NCBI GenBank assembly: GCA_034434835.1
Contig: DAOTXX010000021.1
Span: forward strand, 36,936 to 100,935
DNA from: JBGLNJ01 sp034434835
GTDB lineage: Bacteria > Chloroflexota > Anaerolineae > Fen-1058
Direction of reading: 5' to 3'
DNA: 64,000 nt
Below the pieces are notes generated by a model, which ran no database searches, was not told the origin of the DNA, and saw nothing but the letters and a program-made list of their open reading frames with translations. How positions within the stretch are numbered: the stretch's first letter is position 1; every line of letters starts with the position of its first letter. This document shows positions 1 through 7,876 of this stretch, piece by piece. A program made the translations under genes and the position numbers.

Positions 1-8
1 TGTACGAC

Positions 9-1373
9 TTGCTGACCTTCGAGCAAGGTCTGGTGATGGGCAGCCTGTTCTTGTTAATCTCCGGCGCTGTGCTAGGAGCCCTTTCTGCTCTGATCTTTTT
101 GCTGCCGCCCAAGACGCGCCAGCCCATCGTGACCGCCCTGGTCTGCCTGGTCGCCTTGGGCGTACTTCAAGACTTGGTTACGGTGAGCCTGTCGAACCTG
201 CCCGCGCTAACGCCTGTGCTCAGGTTTCTCTACACTGCAAATGGGCTGTCCGTCGCAGGCGCTGTGACGATCCTGATATTGGTGACCGCCTTCTCCTACT
301 TTTGGTCTGCGAGGGGAGCCCAGATTCAAAATCGGGTCAATAGCCTGCCGCCCACTGGCCGGCTCACTCTGCGATGGAGTGCAATTGGTTTTGGCATTGT
401 CATTCTGCTGTTGCTGCCCAGTATTCTCGGCTTGTACATTAGCGAAGTCCTTGACCTGGTGGGCATGTTCCTGCTGATGGGCTTGGGGCTGAACATCGTC
501 GTCGGGTTCGCGGGCCTGCTCGACCTGGGTTACGTGGCGTTCTTTGCGATTGGGGCCTACACGGTCGGCGTTCTCACTTCGACTGAATTGGGACGCGCTC
601 AAATCATGGGGAGCTGGTGGGCAGCGCTGCCGTTCGGTATCGCCGTGGCCTTGCTCGCGGGAGTCGTCCTGGGCATCCCGGTGCTCAAGATGCGCGGCGA
701 TTACCTGGCCATTGTGACCCTGGGCTTTGGCGAGATCATCCGTATTTTGGCATTGTCCGACCTCCTGAAGCCGTTCCTGGGGGGGGCGCAAGGCACACGG
801 GGAATCGCCAAGCCGGACATTGGTCTGATCCAGATCAACTGGGGCCCACAAGCATTCTATTATTTTTTCCTTGTGGGCAGCCTCCTGGTCATCTTTATTA
901 CGACGCGCGTCAAGAACTCTCGGCTTGGACGCGCCTGGATGGCCGTGCGCGAAGACGAAGATGTGGCGCAAGCGATGGGGGTTAATCTGGTCGCGACCAA
1001 ATTGCTGGCCTTCGCCATGGGCGCATCGTTCGGAGGCTTGAGCGGCGCGATCTTTGCGAGCAAACTGGGATCGATCTTTCCACACAGCTTTCAGTTGCTC
1101 GTCTCGATCAACGTCTTGTCGCTCATCATCATCGGAGGCATGGGCAGCATTCCCGGCGTGATCGTCGGCGCGCTGGCGTTGGTAGGGCTGCCCGAATTGA
1201 TGCGCGAGTTCGCTGAATTCCGCTACCTGTTCTACGGCATCGGACTCGTGGTGATGATGCTGATGCGACCAGAAGGGCTGTGGCCCGAAGCAGCGCACCG
1301 TCGCGAGCTGCACGAAGCCGAAGCTGAGGCCGAAGTCGAGCCAGCAACGGCCGGCGGCGTGGCGGGCAAGTAG
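9..1373 (+). CDS. livM: Branched-chain amino acid ABC transporter permease
   Basis: Membrane permease subunit of a LIV-type (HAAT) importer for branched-chain amino acids or related substrates. The protein of at least 454 residues is dominated by hydrophobic segments. The permease core begins near residue 145 (GMFLLMGLGLNIVVGFAGLL) and contains the family loop LKMRGDYLAIVTLGFGEI. About 120 extra N-terminal residues with further membrane segments resemble the long LivM type. The reading frame is open to the left window edge, so TTG at 9 is only the first possible start visible. Genes for the matching ATPases LivG and LivF follow on the same strand. The LivH permease and the binding protein are presumably outside the window to the left. 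Confidence 0.93.
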   Translation: MLTFEQGLVMGSLFLLISGAVLGALSALIFLLPPKTRQPIVTALVCLVALGVLQDLVTVSLSNLPALTPVLRFLYTANGLSVAGAVTILILVTAFSYFWSARGAQIQNRVNSLPPTGRLTLRWSAIGFGIVILLLLPSILGLYISEVLDLVGMFLLMGLGLNIVVGFAGLLDLGYVAFFAIGAYTVGVLTSTELGRAQIMGSWWAALPFGIAVALLAGVVLGIPVLKMRGDYLAIVTLGFGEIIRILALSDLLKPFLGGAQGTRGIAKPDIGLIQINWGPQAFYYFFLVGSLLVIFITTRVKNSRLGRAWMAVREDEDVAQAMGVNLVATKLLAFAMGASFGGLSGAIFASKLGSIFPHSFQLLVSINVLSLIIIGGMGSIPGVIVGALALVGLPELMREFAEFRYLFYGIGLVVMMLMRPEGLWPEAAHRRELHEAEAEAEVEPATAGGVAGK

Positions 1374-1411
1374 AACACGAAAGCAGCGAAGCGCGATAAG
1401 GCAAGAGACCT

Positions 1412-2203
1412 ATGGCAATTCTCACTGCACACAAAGTCACCAAACGCTTTGGCGGGCTGACCGCCGTCAATCTTTTCGACATGGAGGTTAAAGAACATGC
1501 CATCCATAGTCTCATCGGGCCGAACGGGGCCGGCAAGACGACCTTTTTCAACTGCGTGACCGGCTTTTATCGGCACGAAGAAGGCTCCATTGTGTTTCAA
1601 AACCAGCGACTCGACGGCTGGTCGCCAGACCAGGTCACACAGTTGGGCATCAGCCGTACCTACCAGAATATCCGGCTGTTTGCCAACATGACTGCGATCG
1701 AGAACGTGATGGTAGGAGAGCACCCTCACCTTCGTTCGGGGGTGTTCGGCGCGATTTTTCGCACGCCCAGCACCGTGCGTGAGGAAGCCGAGGCAGTGGA
1801 AGAGGCCCGCCGGCTGCTCCGCTTTGTCGGCCTGGCTGGCAAAGGCGACCTGCTGGCCAAGAATCTGCCTTATGGGCAGCAGCGCCGACTAGAGATCGCT
1901 CGTGCCCTGGCTAGCAAGCCTAAAATGCTGCTGCTGGATGAACCGACCGCCGGCATGAACCCGGCCGAGACCGCCGAGATGACGGCCTTTATCCGGCGGC
2001 TGCGCGATGAGTTGGGCATTACGATCTTGCTCATTGAACATCAGATGCGCGTGGTGATGGGCATTTCGGAAATCATCACCGTCATGGATTTTGGCGAAAA
2101 GATCGCCGAAGGCACGCCGGTCGAGATTCAGAACAATCCCAAGGTCATCGAAGCTTACCTGGGGCGGGGCAGCGCCTCCGAGATGATTCGGACCACTGCC
2201 TAG
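1412..2203 (+). CDS. livG: Branched-chain amino acid ABC transporter ATP-binding protein
   Basis: Cytoplasmic ATPase that powers the LIV importer with LivF. Visible motifs are Walker A GPNGAGKT (residues 36-43), a signature-like LPYGQQRRLEIARAL, Walker B MLLLDEPTAG and the switch His in LIEHQM. The C-terminal EAYLGRG tail is typical of LivG. The length of 263 aa is normal. It starts 38 bp after livM. The TAG stop codon is formed by the first three bases of a palindromic MITE (2201-2325), so the last residues before the stop may differ from the ancestral C-terminus. Confidence 0.94.
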   Translation: MAILTAHKVTKRFGGLTAVNLFDMEVKEHAIHSLIGPNGAGKTTFFNCVTGFYRHEEGSIVFQNQRLDGWSPDQVTQLGISRTYQNIRLFANMTAIENVMVGEHPHLRSGVFGAIFRTPSTVREEAEAVEEARRLLRFVGLAGKGDLLAKNLPYGQQRRLEIARALASKPKMLLLDEPTAGMNPAETAEMTAFIRRLRDELGITILLIEHQMRVVMGISEIITVMDFGEKIAEGTPVEIQNNPKVIEAYLGRGSASEMIRTTA

Positions 2204-2325
2204 CAGCCTGTCGGAGAGAACCCTCAAGGAACTGGAGTCGAGGCTTTAGCCGGTGAAAAGGCGACGATTTCCGGTCAAAACCGGCTGAAGCCTTGACTCC
2301 AGGACGCCTCTCCGACAGGCTGCTA
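2201..2325. repeat. MITE-like element with perfect 18-bp terminal inverted repeats
   Basis: The arms TAGCAGCCTGTCGGAGAG (2201-2218) and its exact reverse complement (2308-2325) bound 125 bp with a second imperfect internal palindrome around GGCTTTAGCCGG / CCGGCTGAAGCC. The outermost TA on each side fits a TA target duplication as made by IS630/Tc1-type transposases. No coding capacity. Its left end forms the livG stop codon. A 15-bp piece of the same end recurs at 48035-48049. Confidence 0.75.
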
Positions 2326-2357
2326 GAAACCCGTTTTCTCGGAGAAGACGGGTTTCT
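2325..2357. repeat. Small hairpin repeat next to the MITE
   Basis: A 10-bp perfect stem (AGAAACCCGT at 2325-2334, ACGGGTTTCT at 2348-2357) closes a 13-nt loop. No T-run follows, so it reads as a dispersed hairpin rather than a terminator. Confidence 0.5.
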
Positions 2358-2371
2358 GGAGAGCCGTCATC

Positions 2372-2746
2372 ATGTGGGATGCAGAAGGTAGCAAAGAAAG
2401 GCTCGAAGCGGCGAGGCGATATTATCGCGAGCGCGAAGCCCGGCGGCGTGCGCAACGCGAAGCCGAACGGCAGCGGTGGCTACAACGCGCGCGTGAAGCC
2501 ATTGCGCGCCTCGCTTTACACTGTCCGGGTGTACGGCGGGCCTACCTCTTTGGATCGTTAGTGACACCAGGACGCTTCAGGCCCGATTCAGACATTGATG
2601 TTGCAGTAGAGTGTGATACATTGGAAGCCGAAAGTGCCTTCTGGCGCGCCCTGGAACGCGAGTTAAAGCGGGAGGTAGATGTGCGTCCGTTGACCGACGC
2701 GATAGCGGATATTGCGGCGCAAGAAGGCGAGCAGGTCTATGGATGA
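2372..2746 (+). CDS. Nucleotidyltransferase-domain protein (MntA-like antitoxin)
   Basis: Small MNT-fold nucleotidyltransferase. The catalytic signature is LFGSLVTPGRFRPDSDIDV (about residues 60-78): GS followed by the DxD metal-binding pair. The first 50 residues are an Arg/Glu/Ala-rich helix. In HepT/MntA toxin-antitoxin pairs this enzyme AMPylates and neutralises a HEPN RNase encoded by the overlapping next gene. Here the next frame starts in an 8-bp overlap (ATG at 2739) but is cut after about 20 codons by an inserted element, so this antitoxin is probably an orphan. The gene interrupts the liv operon between livG and livF. Confidence 0.8.
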   Translation: MWDAEGSKERLEAARRYYREREARRRAQREAERQRWLQRAREAIARLALHCPGVRRAYLFGSLVTPGRFRPDSDIDVAVECDTLEAESAFWRALERELKREVDVRPLTDAIADIAAQEGEQVYG

Positions 2747-2846
2747 CAAGATTCTCATCCTGGCAAACAGTATCCGCCGTGACTTGGAAGTCATCGCTGC
2801 TAGGAGACCGCTGAAAAAGTCGTCTTTCTACCGCAGAGGCCGCTGA
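2739..2846 (+). pseudogene. Truncated HepT-like HEPN toxin fragment
   Basis: The frame starting MDDKILILANSIRRDLEVI overlaps the MNT gene by 8 bp, the arrangement expected for a HepT toxin, and resembles a HEPN N-terminal helix. After about 21 codons it enters the MITE at 2800 and stops at 2844-2846 inside it. No remainder of the HEPN domain (with its RNase motif) is visible downstream of the element, so the distal part was deleted as well as interrupted. Assignment to HepT rests on position and a short stretch only. Confidence 0.55.
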
Positions 2847-2927
2847 GGACGCCGAGTTTTGTTAGGTTTTCTCTGCGCTCTCTGCGCGCTCAGCGGTGAA
2901 AGAAGGGGTTTTTCAGCACTCTCCTAG
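2800..2927. repeat. MITE-like element inserted in hepT remnant
   Basis: Imperfect 20-bp terminal repeats start CTAGGAGA at 2800 and end TCTCCTAG at 2927, with GCTGAAAAA inside both arms. The TA next to each end fits a TA target duplication. The interior (2830-2898) is a palindromic unit rich in GCAGAG/CTCTGC that recurs at 7687-7755 and 38510-38568. Confidence 0.65.
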
Positions 2928-2975
2928 AGCAATTCGTGGGTTTTCTGCAAAGCCTGTAAGAGAAAGACGGACACT

Positions 2976-3689
2976 ATGGCACTACTCGAACTCGAAAACG
3001 TTCACACCTACTATGGTCACATTCACGCCCTCAAAGGCATCTCCCTCACCGTCGAAGAGGGCGAGATCGTCACGCTGATCGGCGCGAACGGCGCCGGCAA
3101 GAGCACGACCCTTAACACCATCAGTGGATTGCTCCGTCCGCGCCAGGGGCACATCCGGCTGGGCAACGAAGACCTGACCGCCTTCAAGCCCCACGAGATC
3201 GTTGCCAAGGGCGTGGTGCAGGTGCCGGAAGGGCGGCGGATGCTTGGCCGGTTGACGGTGACGGAAAACCTGGAGATGGGCGCGTTCACCCGCAAAGACA
3301 AGGAAGGAATTGCCCAGGATATGGAGCGCGTGTTCGCGCTCTTTCCCCGCCTCAAGGAGCGGCGGAACCAATTGGCCGGCACGCTCTCCGGCGGCGAGCA
3401 GCAAATGCTGTCCACCGCTCGGGGGCTGATGGCCCGACCCCGCATCCTGTTGATGGACGAGCCTTCGATGGGTCTGGCGCCCGTGCTGGTGGATAGCATC
3501 TTTGACACGATCAAGCAGCTTCACTCGGAAGGGACGACCATCTTGCTTGTGGAGCAAAATGCGCGCATGGCGCTGGCTATCGCCGACCGGGGCTATGTCC
3601 TGCAAACGGGCGAGGTCGTGCTACAAGACTCGGCGGAAAACCTGCGCGCCAACGAGATGGTGCGCAAAGCTTATCTGGGGATCACGTAG
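2976..3689 (+). CDS. livF: Branched-chain amino acid ABC transporter ATP-binding protein
   Basis: Second ATPase of the LIV importer, 237 aa, standard length. Walker A GANGAGKST (about 37-45), signature LSGGEQQMLSTARGL, Walker B ILLMDEPSMGLAP and switch region LLVEQNARMAL are intact. The VQVPEGRRMLGRLTV segment is characteristic of LivF. It lies 770 bp after livG because the MNT/HepT pair and two repeats were inserted between them. It should form a heterodimer with LivG under LivM and LivH. Confidence 0.95.
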   Translation: MALLELENVHTYYGHIHALKGISLTVEEGEIVTLIGANGAGKSTTLNTISGLLRPRQGHIRLGNEDLTAFKPHEIVAKGVVQVPEGRRMLGRLTVTENLEMGAFTRKDKEGIAQDMERVFALFPRLKERRNQLAGTLSGGEQQMLSTARGLMARPRILLMDEPSMGLAPVLVDSIFDTIKQLHSEGTTILLVEQNARMALAIADRGYVLQTGEVVLQDSAENLRANEMVRKAYLGIT

Positions 3690-3705
3690 GGTTGTAGATT
3701 TCGGG

Positions 3706-4314
3706 TTGCGGATTGGGGCGCTTGTCTTGGCGGCCGGGCTGTCCCGGCGCATGGGAACTAACAAGTTGCTGCTTCCCTTTGGGCAGCACACCGTCCTCGC
3801 TCAAGTCGTCTCCGTATTGCAGGATTGCCCGCTTGCCGAGATCGTCGTCGTCACCGGGCATGAGCGTGAAAAGATTGAAGCATCCCTAGGCCGCCATAGC
3901 GCCAAGCATGGCGGCTTGCGCTTTGTGTACAATCCGAACTATGCCACAGGCGATATGCTTTCGTCTATCCAGGCTGGCCTGGCAGCGATGCCGGGCGACT
4001 TGGGCGCGGCGCTGATCGTGTTGGGGGACCAACCGCAGCTCGAGCGACGGATTGTGGACCAAGTCATCGCCGCCCATGCGCCGGGCGCCGTCATCATCCC
4101 CAGTTTCAACCGGCGCGGCGGCCATCCAATTTTGATGGACCGCGCCTGCTGGGCCGAGGTGCTCGCGTTGCCGCTCGACGCGAGCCTGCGCGAACTGCTA
4201 CGTGCCCACCCAGGTTGGCTGCGGTACATTGAGGTAGATACCGAATCCATCTTGCAGGACATGGACACACCCGAGGACTATCATCGGGTGATCGGGCGGA
4301 AGCAGGGGACTTGA
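3706..4314 (+). CDS. MobA-like nucleotidyltransferase family protein (MocA/CoxI type)
   Basis: NTP-transferase of the molybdenum-cofactor cytidylyltransferase group. The N-terminus carries the nucleotide loop LVLAAGLSRRMG then NKLLLPFG, and a mid-protein LGDQPQ matches the metal-binding site of MocA-like enzymes. The start is uncertain: no ATG lies upstream, and TTG at 3706 puts the loop at residue 5 as usual for the family, giving 202 aa. It follows livF by 16 bp. A role in maturing a Mo hydroxylase is inferred from the family only; no xanthine-dehydrogenase-type enzyme is present in the window. Confidence 0.8.
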   Translation: MRIGALVLAAGLSRRMGTNKLLLPFGQHTVLAQVVSVLQDCPLAEIVVVTGHEREKIEASLGRHSAKHGGLRFVYNPNYATGDMLSSIQAGLAAMPGDLGAALIVLGDQPQLERRIVDQVIAAHAPGAVIIPSFNRRGGHPILMDRACWAEVLALPLDASLRELLRAHPGWLRYIEVDTESILQDMDTPEDYHRVIGRKQGT

Positions 4315-4431
4315 CATCGAGCGCTTTTTGCGGCAGGCTTTGACGACCGCGCCATCCATAACATCCGCGTCATCACGGCCTACTATGCGTTCGTCAACCG
4401 GATCGCCGACGGGCTGGGTGTCGAGTTGAGA
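4315..4431 (+). pseudogene. C-terminal remnant of a carboxymuconolactone decarboxylase/AhpD-family protein
   Basis: Directly after the preceding stop, and in the same frame, a stretch reads AGFDDRAIHNIRVITAYYAF followed by VNRIADGLGVEL. This is the typical C-terminal pattern of AhpD-like peroxidase-related proteins. No start codon, CxxC site or upstream part exists, so it is a decayed tail left by a deletion. The 62 bp up to the next gene hold nothing else recognisable. Confidence 0.6.
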
Positions 4432-4493
4432 GCCATCTTTCGCAGCCTCCACAAGGGTGAGCAGACCCTCCAACAGTCAAACGGAGTGGCGCC

Positions 4494-5666
4494 ATGCATA
4501 CCACAGCCGATGTGGTCGTCATCGGGGCAGGCGTCATCGGATGCAGCACCGCCTATCATCTTGCGCGGATGGGCGTCACCAACGTCGCCGTGGTCGAGAT
4601 GGAGCAGGTCGGCAGTGGCTCATCGAGCAAGTCTGCCTCGATGCTCAGCCTGCAATTTTGTCAGGATGAGCCAAGTGTCCAGATGGCCAAGTACTCGTAT
4701 GCCAGGTACATGCAGTTTGAACAGGAGTTGGGCGTTCCCATTGATTTCAAGAGAATCGGCTGGCTATCGGTGGCCACACAGGCAACCTCCGAGAGGCTGT
4801 TACAGAAAGCCAGGCTGTTACAATCTCTTGACATTACGACCGAGATCCTGGAACCTGAGGACATCAAGCGACTCTACCCGGAAATCCACACCCAGGACTT
4901 GGCGTTGGGCACCTGGGGGCCTGACGATGGCCCCTTCGATCCACACATGATCATGTGGGGGTACATCAAGCGAGCGACCGAGATGGGCGTCCGGCTGGAG
5001 CAAGGTGTGCGCGCAACAGATATTCACATCCAGCGCGGGCAAGTGAAAGGTGTTCAAACCACTCGGGGCTTGATCGCAACCCGGCAGGTCGTGAACGCAG
5101 GCGGCCCCTGGGCTATCGAAATCGGCAAGTGGGTGGGAGTCGAGATTCCGATCGTCAATCTGGTTAGACACATTCTGGTGACCGGGCCTATCCCGGAAAT
5201 TCCATCCCCCAGAGCTTTTGTGGAAGATGTGACAGCCGAGTGGTATTTTCGCCCGGAAGGTCCCGGGGTCTTGATGGGGATGGGAGCAACACCGACCAGA
5301 GACTTGAACGTCACGTTCAGCCAAGAGATGAAGGATCAGATGATAGAGGCAGCCGTCCATCGTGTCCCTGCATTGGAGCATGCCTCGATGTTGACCGGTT
5401 GGGCGGGAATCCGTCCCGTGACGCTGGATGATCACCCTATATTGGGTCCAGTGCCCTCCGTGGAGGGGTTCATTCTAAACTGTGGCTGGGGCGGGAAAGG
5501 CATCATCCAGGCGCCCATCGCCGGGCAGCTTGTGGGAGAATTGATTAGCCAGGGACACACCTCAACGATGGACATCGGTGTGTTCGGCATTGAGCGATTC
5601 GGGGGAAAAACCACCACGGAAGCAAGAGACTTGTACATATCAACTCGGCAAGAGGCAGACAAGTAG
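4494..5666 (+). CDS. FAD-dependent oxidoreductase (DAO family, sarcosine/glycine oxidase-like)
   Basis: Amine or amino-acid oxidase fold of 390 aa. The dinucleotide-binding motif VVVIGAGVIGCSTAYHLA (residues 7-24) is followed by the acidic ribose-binding EM at the end of beta-2 (VAVVEME). C-terminal WAGIRPVTLDDHPILGPVP and NCGWGGKGIIQAP match the FAD-binding end of DAO proteins such as SoxB. The ATG is preceded by GGAG. The lipoprotein gene starts 2 bp after its stop, so the two are probably cotranscribed. The substrate cannot be read from sequence. Confidence 0.85.
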   Translation: MHTTADVVVIGAGVIGCSTAYHLARMGVTNVAVVEMEQVGSGSSSKSASMLSLQFCQDEPSVQMAKYSYARYMQFEQELGVPIDFKRIGWLSVATQATSERLLQKARLLQSLDITTEILEPEDIKRLYPEIHTQDLALGTWGPDDGPFDPHMIMWGYIKRATEMGVRLEQGVRATDIHIQRGQVKGVQTTRGLIATRQVVNAGGPWAIEIGKWVGVEIPIVNLVRHILVTGPIPEIPSPRAFVEDVTAEWYFRPEGPGVLMGMGATPTRDLNVTFSQEMKDQMIEAAVHRVPALEHASMLTGWAGIRPVTLDDHPILGPVPSVEGFILNCGWGGKGIIQAPIAGQLVGELISQGHTSTMDIGVFGIERFGGKTTTEARDLYISTRQEADK

Positions 5667-5668
5667 AC

Positions 5669-6214
5669 ATGCTTCGATTAAGCACATTGGTCGTGTCCGT
5701 AGTGTGCCTTGCGGCGATTATATACCTGGCGTCATGCAGTACAGCGCCTCAGGAACACGTCACGCTCAACGTCGTCTCAAAGAAGCAGGATGTTCAGATC
5801 GCTATAGACGCCAGCGCCGAACAGGCTATCATTGATATTGTCAGTCCCAGCGGCATCGGCAGCGCAGAGTTTGAAATCAGCTCGCAAGCGTTGCCCGAGA
5901 AAATCGTCTTGCGATTCCATCTGCGCGGATTGGAAGAGATTCAGTTCGACTATGGCAAGACGGTCGTGATCGGTTCGGTAGCCAGCGCGCCTGGTCATCG
6001 CATCCGCCAGCACCAGCGCGACGCGGGAAGCATCGAGTTGGAACCCATCTTGCCCAACAGTCCTTACTGGATGAACATAGACCTTGTGGCTCAAGAGGGA
6101 ATGTCCAACACGATCCCGCTGCAGAGCGGATACATCCAGGTCGAAGCGCCAGAGGATTTCATCAGAAGCCAAGTCCGTAGATTCCGTATTCAATGGGTTG
6201 ATCTCTACCGATAA
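5669..6214 (+). CDS. Putative lipoprotein of unknown function
   Basis: 181 aa with a signal sequence ending in the lipobox LASC (Cys near residue 23), so it is probably lipid-anchored on the outer face of the membrane. The rest is a beta-rich soluble domain without recognisable motifs. It is packed between the FAD oxidoreductase (2-bp gap) and the metallopeptidase-like gene (11-bp gap), suggesting a shared operon. I do not recognise the family. Confidence 0.65.
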   Translation: MLRLSTLVVSVVCLAAIIYLASCSTAPQEHVTLNVVSKKQDVQIAIDASAEQAIIDIVSPSGIGSAEFEISSQALPEKIVLRFHLRGLEEIQFDYGKTVVIGSVASAPGHRIRQHQRDAGSIELEPILPNSPYWMNIDLVAQEGMSNTIPLQSGYIQVEAPEDFIRSQVRRFRIQWVDLYR

Positions 6215-6225
6215 AGGATCAAGGG

Positions 6226-7533
6226 ATGAACACGGACAAGAAACGCCCGCCTATCTGGCGCTGGATCGCCGGCTGTTTGATCGTCATGGTCTGTCTGTGC
6301 TGCGTGGCAACCTCCGGTGTGGGCGCATGGCTTTGGAAGCAATATACCGCGTATCCTACCGATCCGGCCACCCTCACTCAGACTGTGCAACAAGAGGTCA
6401 GCCAGATGCGCGGCCTGCAGTTCAAGCGGCCTGTTGCGCTCAAGCTCCTGACGCCAGAACAATTGCGCGCGCGGCTCCTGGACAAGTTTGAGCAAGAGTG
6501 GCCTCGAGAGGAAGCGCACGGCCTCGCGCTCACGCTGGCTGCGTTCGATCTTCTGGAGCCAGAGACCGACCTCTATCAGTTGTACCTCGACCTTTATACC
6601 GAACAGGTCACAGGCCTTTATGATCCAGAGACCCAAGAGCTGTACGTCGTCTCCGATGCCGGCGGAGTGGACGTCTCCGGGCGCATGACGCTGGCCCACG
6701 AGCTTACCCACGCGCTCCAAGATCAGCACTTTGATCTGCAGGGGCTGGGATACGGAAAGGAACGGCAAGCCGGACACGACTCCGAGTACCTGGCCGGGCT
6801 GCAAGGGCTGGTCGAAGGCGACGCCAGCCTGCTGCAAGCCCAGTACATGCGCCGCTTCTCCCCGCTCGATTGGCTGCGCTTGGCCTGGGAGTATTCGCAA
6901 CTGGACATGAGCAAGTTCAACCAGGCGCCGCGCGCGATCTCCGCCGGGCTGACTTTTCCCTATCTCCAGGGTAGCGACTTTGTCAAGAGCCTGTACGCTT
7001 CGGGTGGGTGGGCGGCTGTGAATGCGGCGTTCGCCAACCCGCCCCAATCTACCGAGCAGATTTTGCATCCCGGCCGCTATCGCCTGAACGATCAGCCCCG
7101 TCTGGTCACGCTGCCGCCGTTGACGGACACGTTGGGCAGCGGCTGGCACTTGGCGAGCCAAGACATCATGGGCGAGTATTACATGCGCTTGCACCTGGAG
7201 CAATACCTCAAACCGATCTCGGCGACCCTCGCGGCGGAAGGCTGGGGAGGCGACCGCTACAACACGTTTTACAACGAGGCGCAAAAGACGACCGTACTTG
7301 TGTGGTATACCGCTTGGGACAACACGACGGAAGCCGGCGAGTTTGCAAAAGCCTACACGCTTTATCTCACCCATACATTCGATCACGATGCAGACTCGAC
7401 GCAAGGTGACCGCGCGTGCTGGCAAAGCCCCCAAGATTATCGCTGCATGACCTGGCAGGCGGCTTCCGTCGTCGTCGTGCGCGGGCCGGACGCCGAGACC
7501 GTCGAGCGGGTGCTCAACGAGATCAAACCTTGA
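6226..7533 (+). CDS. Membrane-anchored HELTH zinc-metallopeptidase-like protein
   Basis: 435 aa with one N-terminal membrane segment (residues about 12-36) and an extracytoplasmic domain. The motif MTLAHELTHALQDQHFDL contains the HExxH zinc site. A Glu in GLVEGDA about 40 residues later is a plausible third ligand, as in gluzincins. Such HELTHALQDQ proteins are usually annotated as hypothetical. Proteolytic activity is an inference from the zinc site. The adjacent upstream lipoprotein could be a partner. Confidence 0.7.
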   Translation: MNTDKKRPPIWRWIAGCLIVMVCLCCVATSGVGAWLWKQYTAYPTDPATLTQTVQQEVSQMRGLQFKRPVALKLLTPEQLRARLLDKFEQEWPREEAHGLALTLAAFDLLEPETDLYQLYLDLYTEQVTGLYDPETQELYVVSDAGGVDVSGRMTLAHELTHALQDQHFDLQGLGYGKERQAGHDSEYLAGLQGLVEGDASLLQAQYMRRFSPLDWLRLAWEYSQLDMSKFNQAPRAISAGLTFPYLQGSDFVKSLYASGGWAAVNAAFANPPQSTEQILHPGRYRLNDQPRLVTLPPLTDTLGSGWHLASQDIMGEYYMRLHLEQYLKPISATLAAEGWGGDRYNTFYNEAQKTTVLVWYTAWDNTTEAGEFAKAYTLYLTHTFDHDADSTQGDRACWQSPQDYRCMTWQAASVVVVRGPDAETVERVLNEIKP

Positions 7534-7686
7534 CCAGGCAGGCCTTGTGCGATCTCTTTCAGTTGAAGCAGGCCGGTCTCAACTGGCTTCAGCCAGTTTC
7601 CAGTATCAGCGGGATGATTCATCATCCCGCCGGGTGCGGGCTGAAATCCTTGAGGGTAAGAATTCTGAACAAACAGAGCAAGATTT
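7534..7686. other. Intergenic repeat-rich stretch without a gene
   Basis: Contains short self-complementary pieces (ACTGGCTTCAGCCAGT; GGGATGATTCATCATCCC) of the kind seen in other repeats of this window. No credible reading frame. Confidence 0.5.
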
Positions 7687-7755
7687 CACCGCCGAGGCCG
7701 CTGAGGACGCAGAGAGAACACAGAAACCTCTGCGTTCTCCGCGCGCTCTGCGGTG
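7687..7755. repeat. Palindromic GCAGAG/CTCTGC dispersed repeat
   Basis: Begins CACCGCCGAGGCCGCTGAGG and ends in the complementary CTCTGCGGTG. Same family as 2830-2898 and 38510-38568. Non-coding. Confidence 0.7.
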
Positions 7756-7838
7756 AGAATACTCGTCGGTTTGAGGCGAAGCTTCGCTGGACAGTTACAG
7801 TGGCAGATGCGAGGGTGTTGGGTTGCTCATGAGACGAA

Positions 7839-7874
7839 GGACGAAAGACGGCGTTCGTCGTTCGTCTTTCGTCC
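7839..7874 (-). terminator. Hairpin directly downstream of the rlmI-like gene
   Basis: Perfect 12-bp stem GGACGAAAGACG / CGTCTTTCGTCC with a 12-nt loop, 2 bp beyond the stop of the minus-strand gene. Only a weak T-tract, so it may be a dispersed repeat acting as terminator. A degenerate relative lies near 12285-12306. Confidence 0.45.
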
Positions 7875-7876
7875 GA

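Noticed and set aside
2976..4314. Fusion of LivF and the MobA-like protein
   Set aside because: A long open frame spans part of both, but it runs out of frame through livF; separate starts fit both families.
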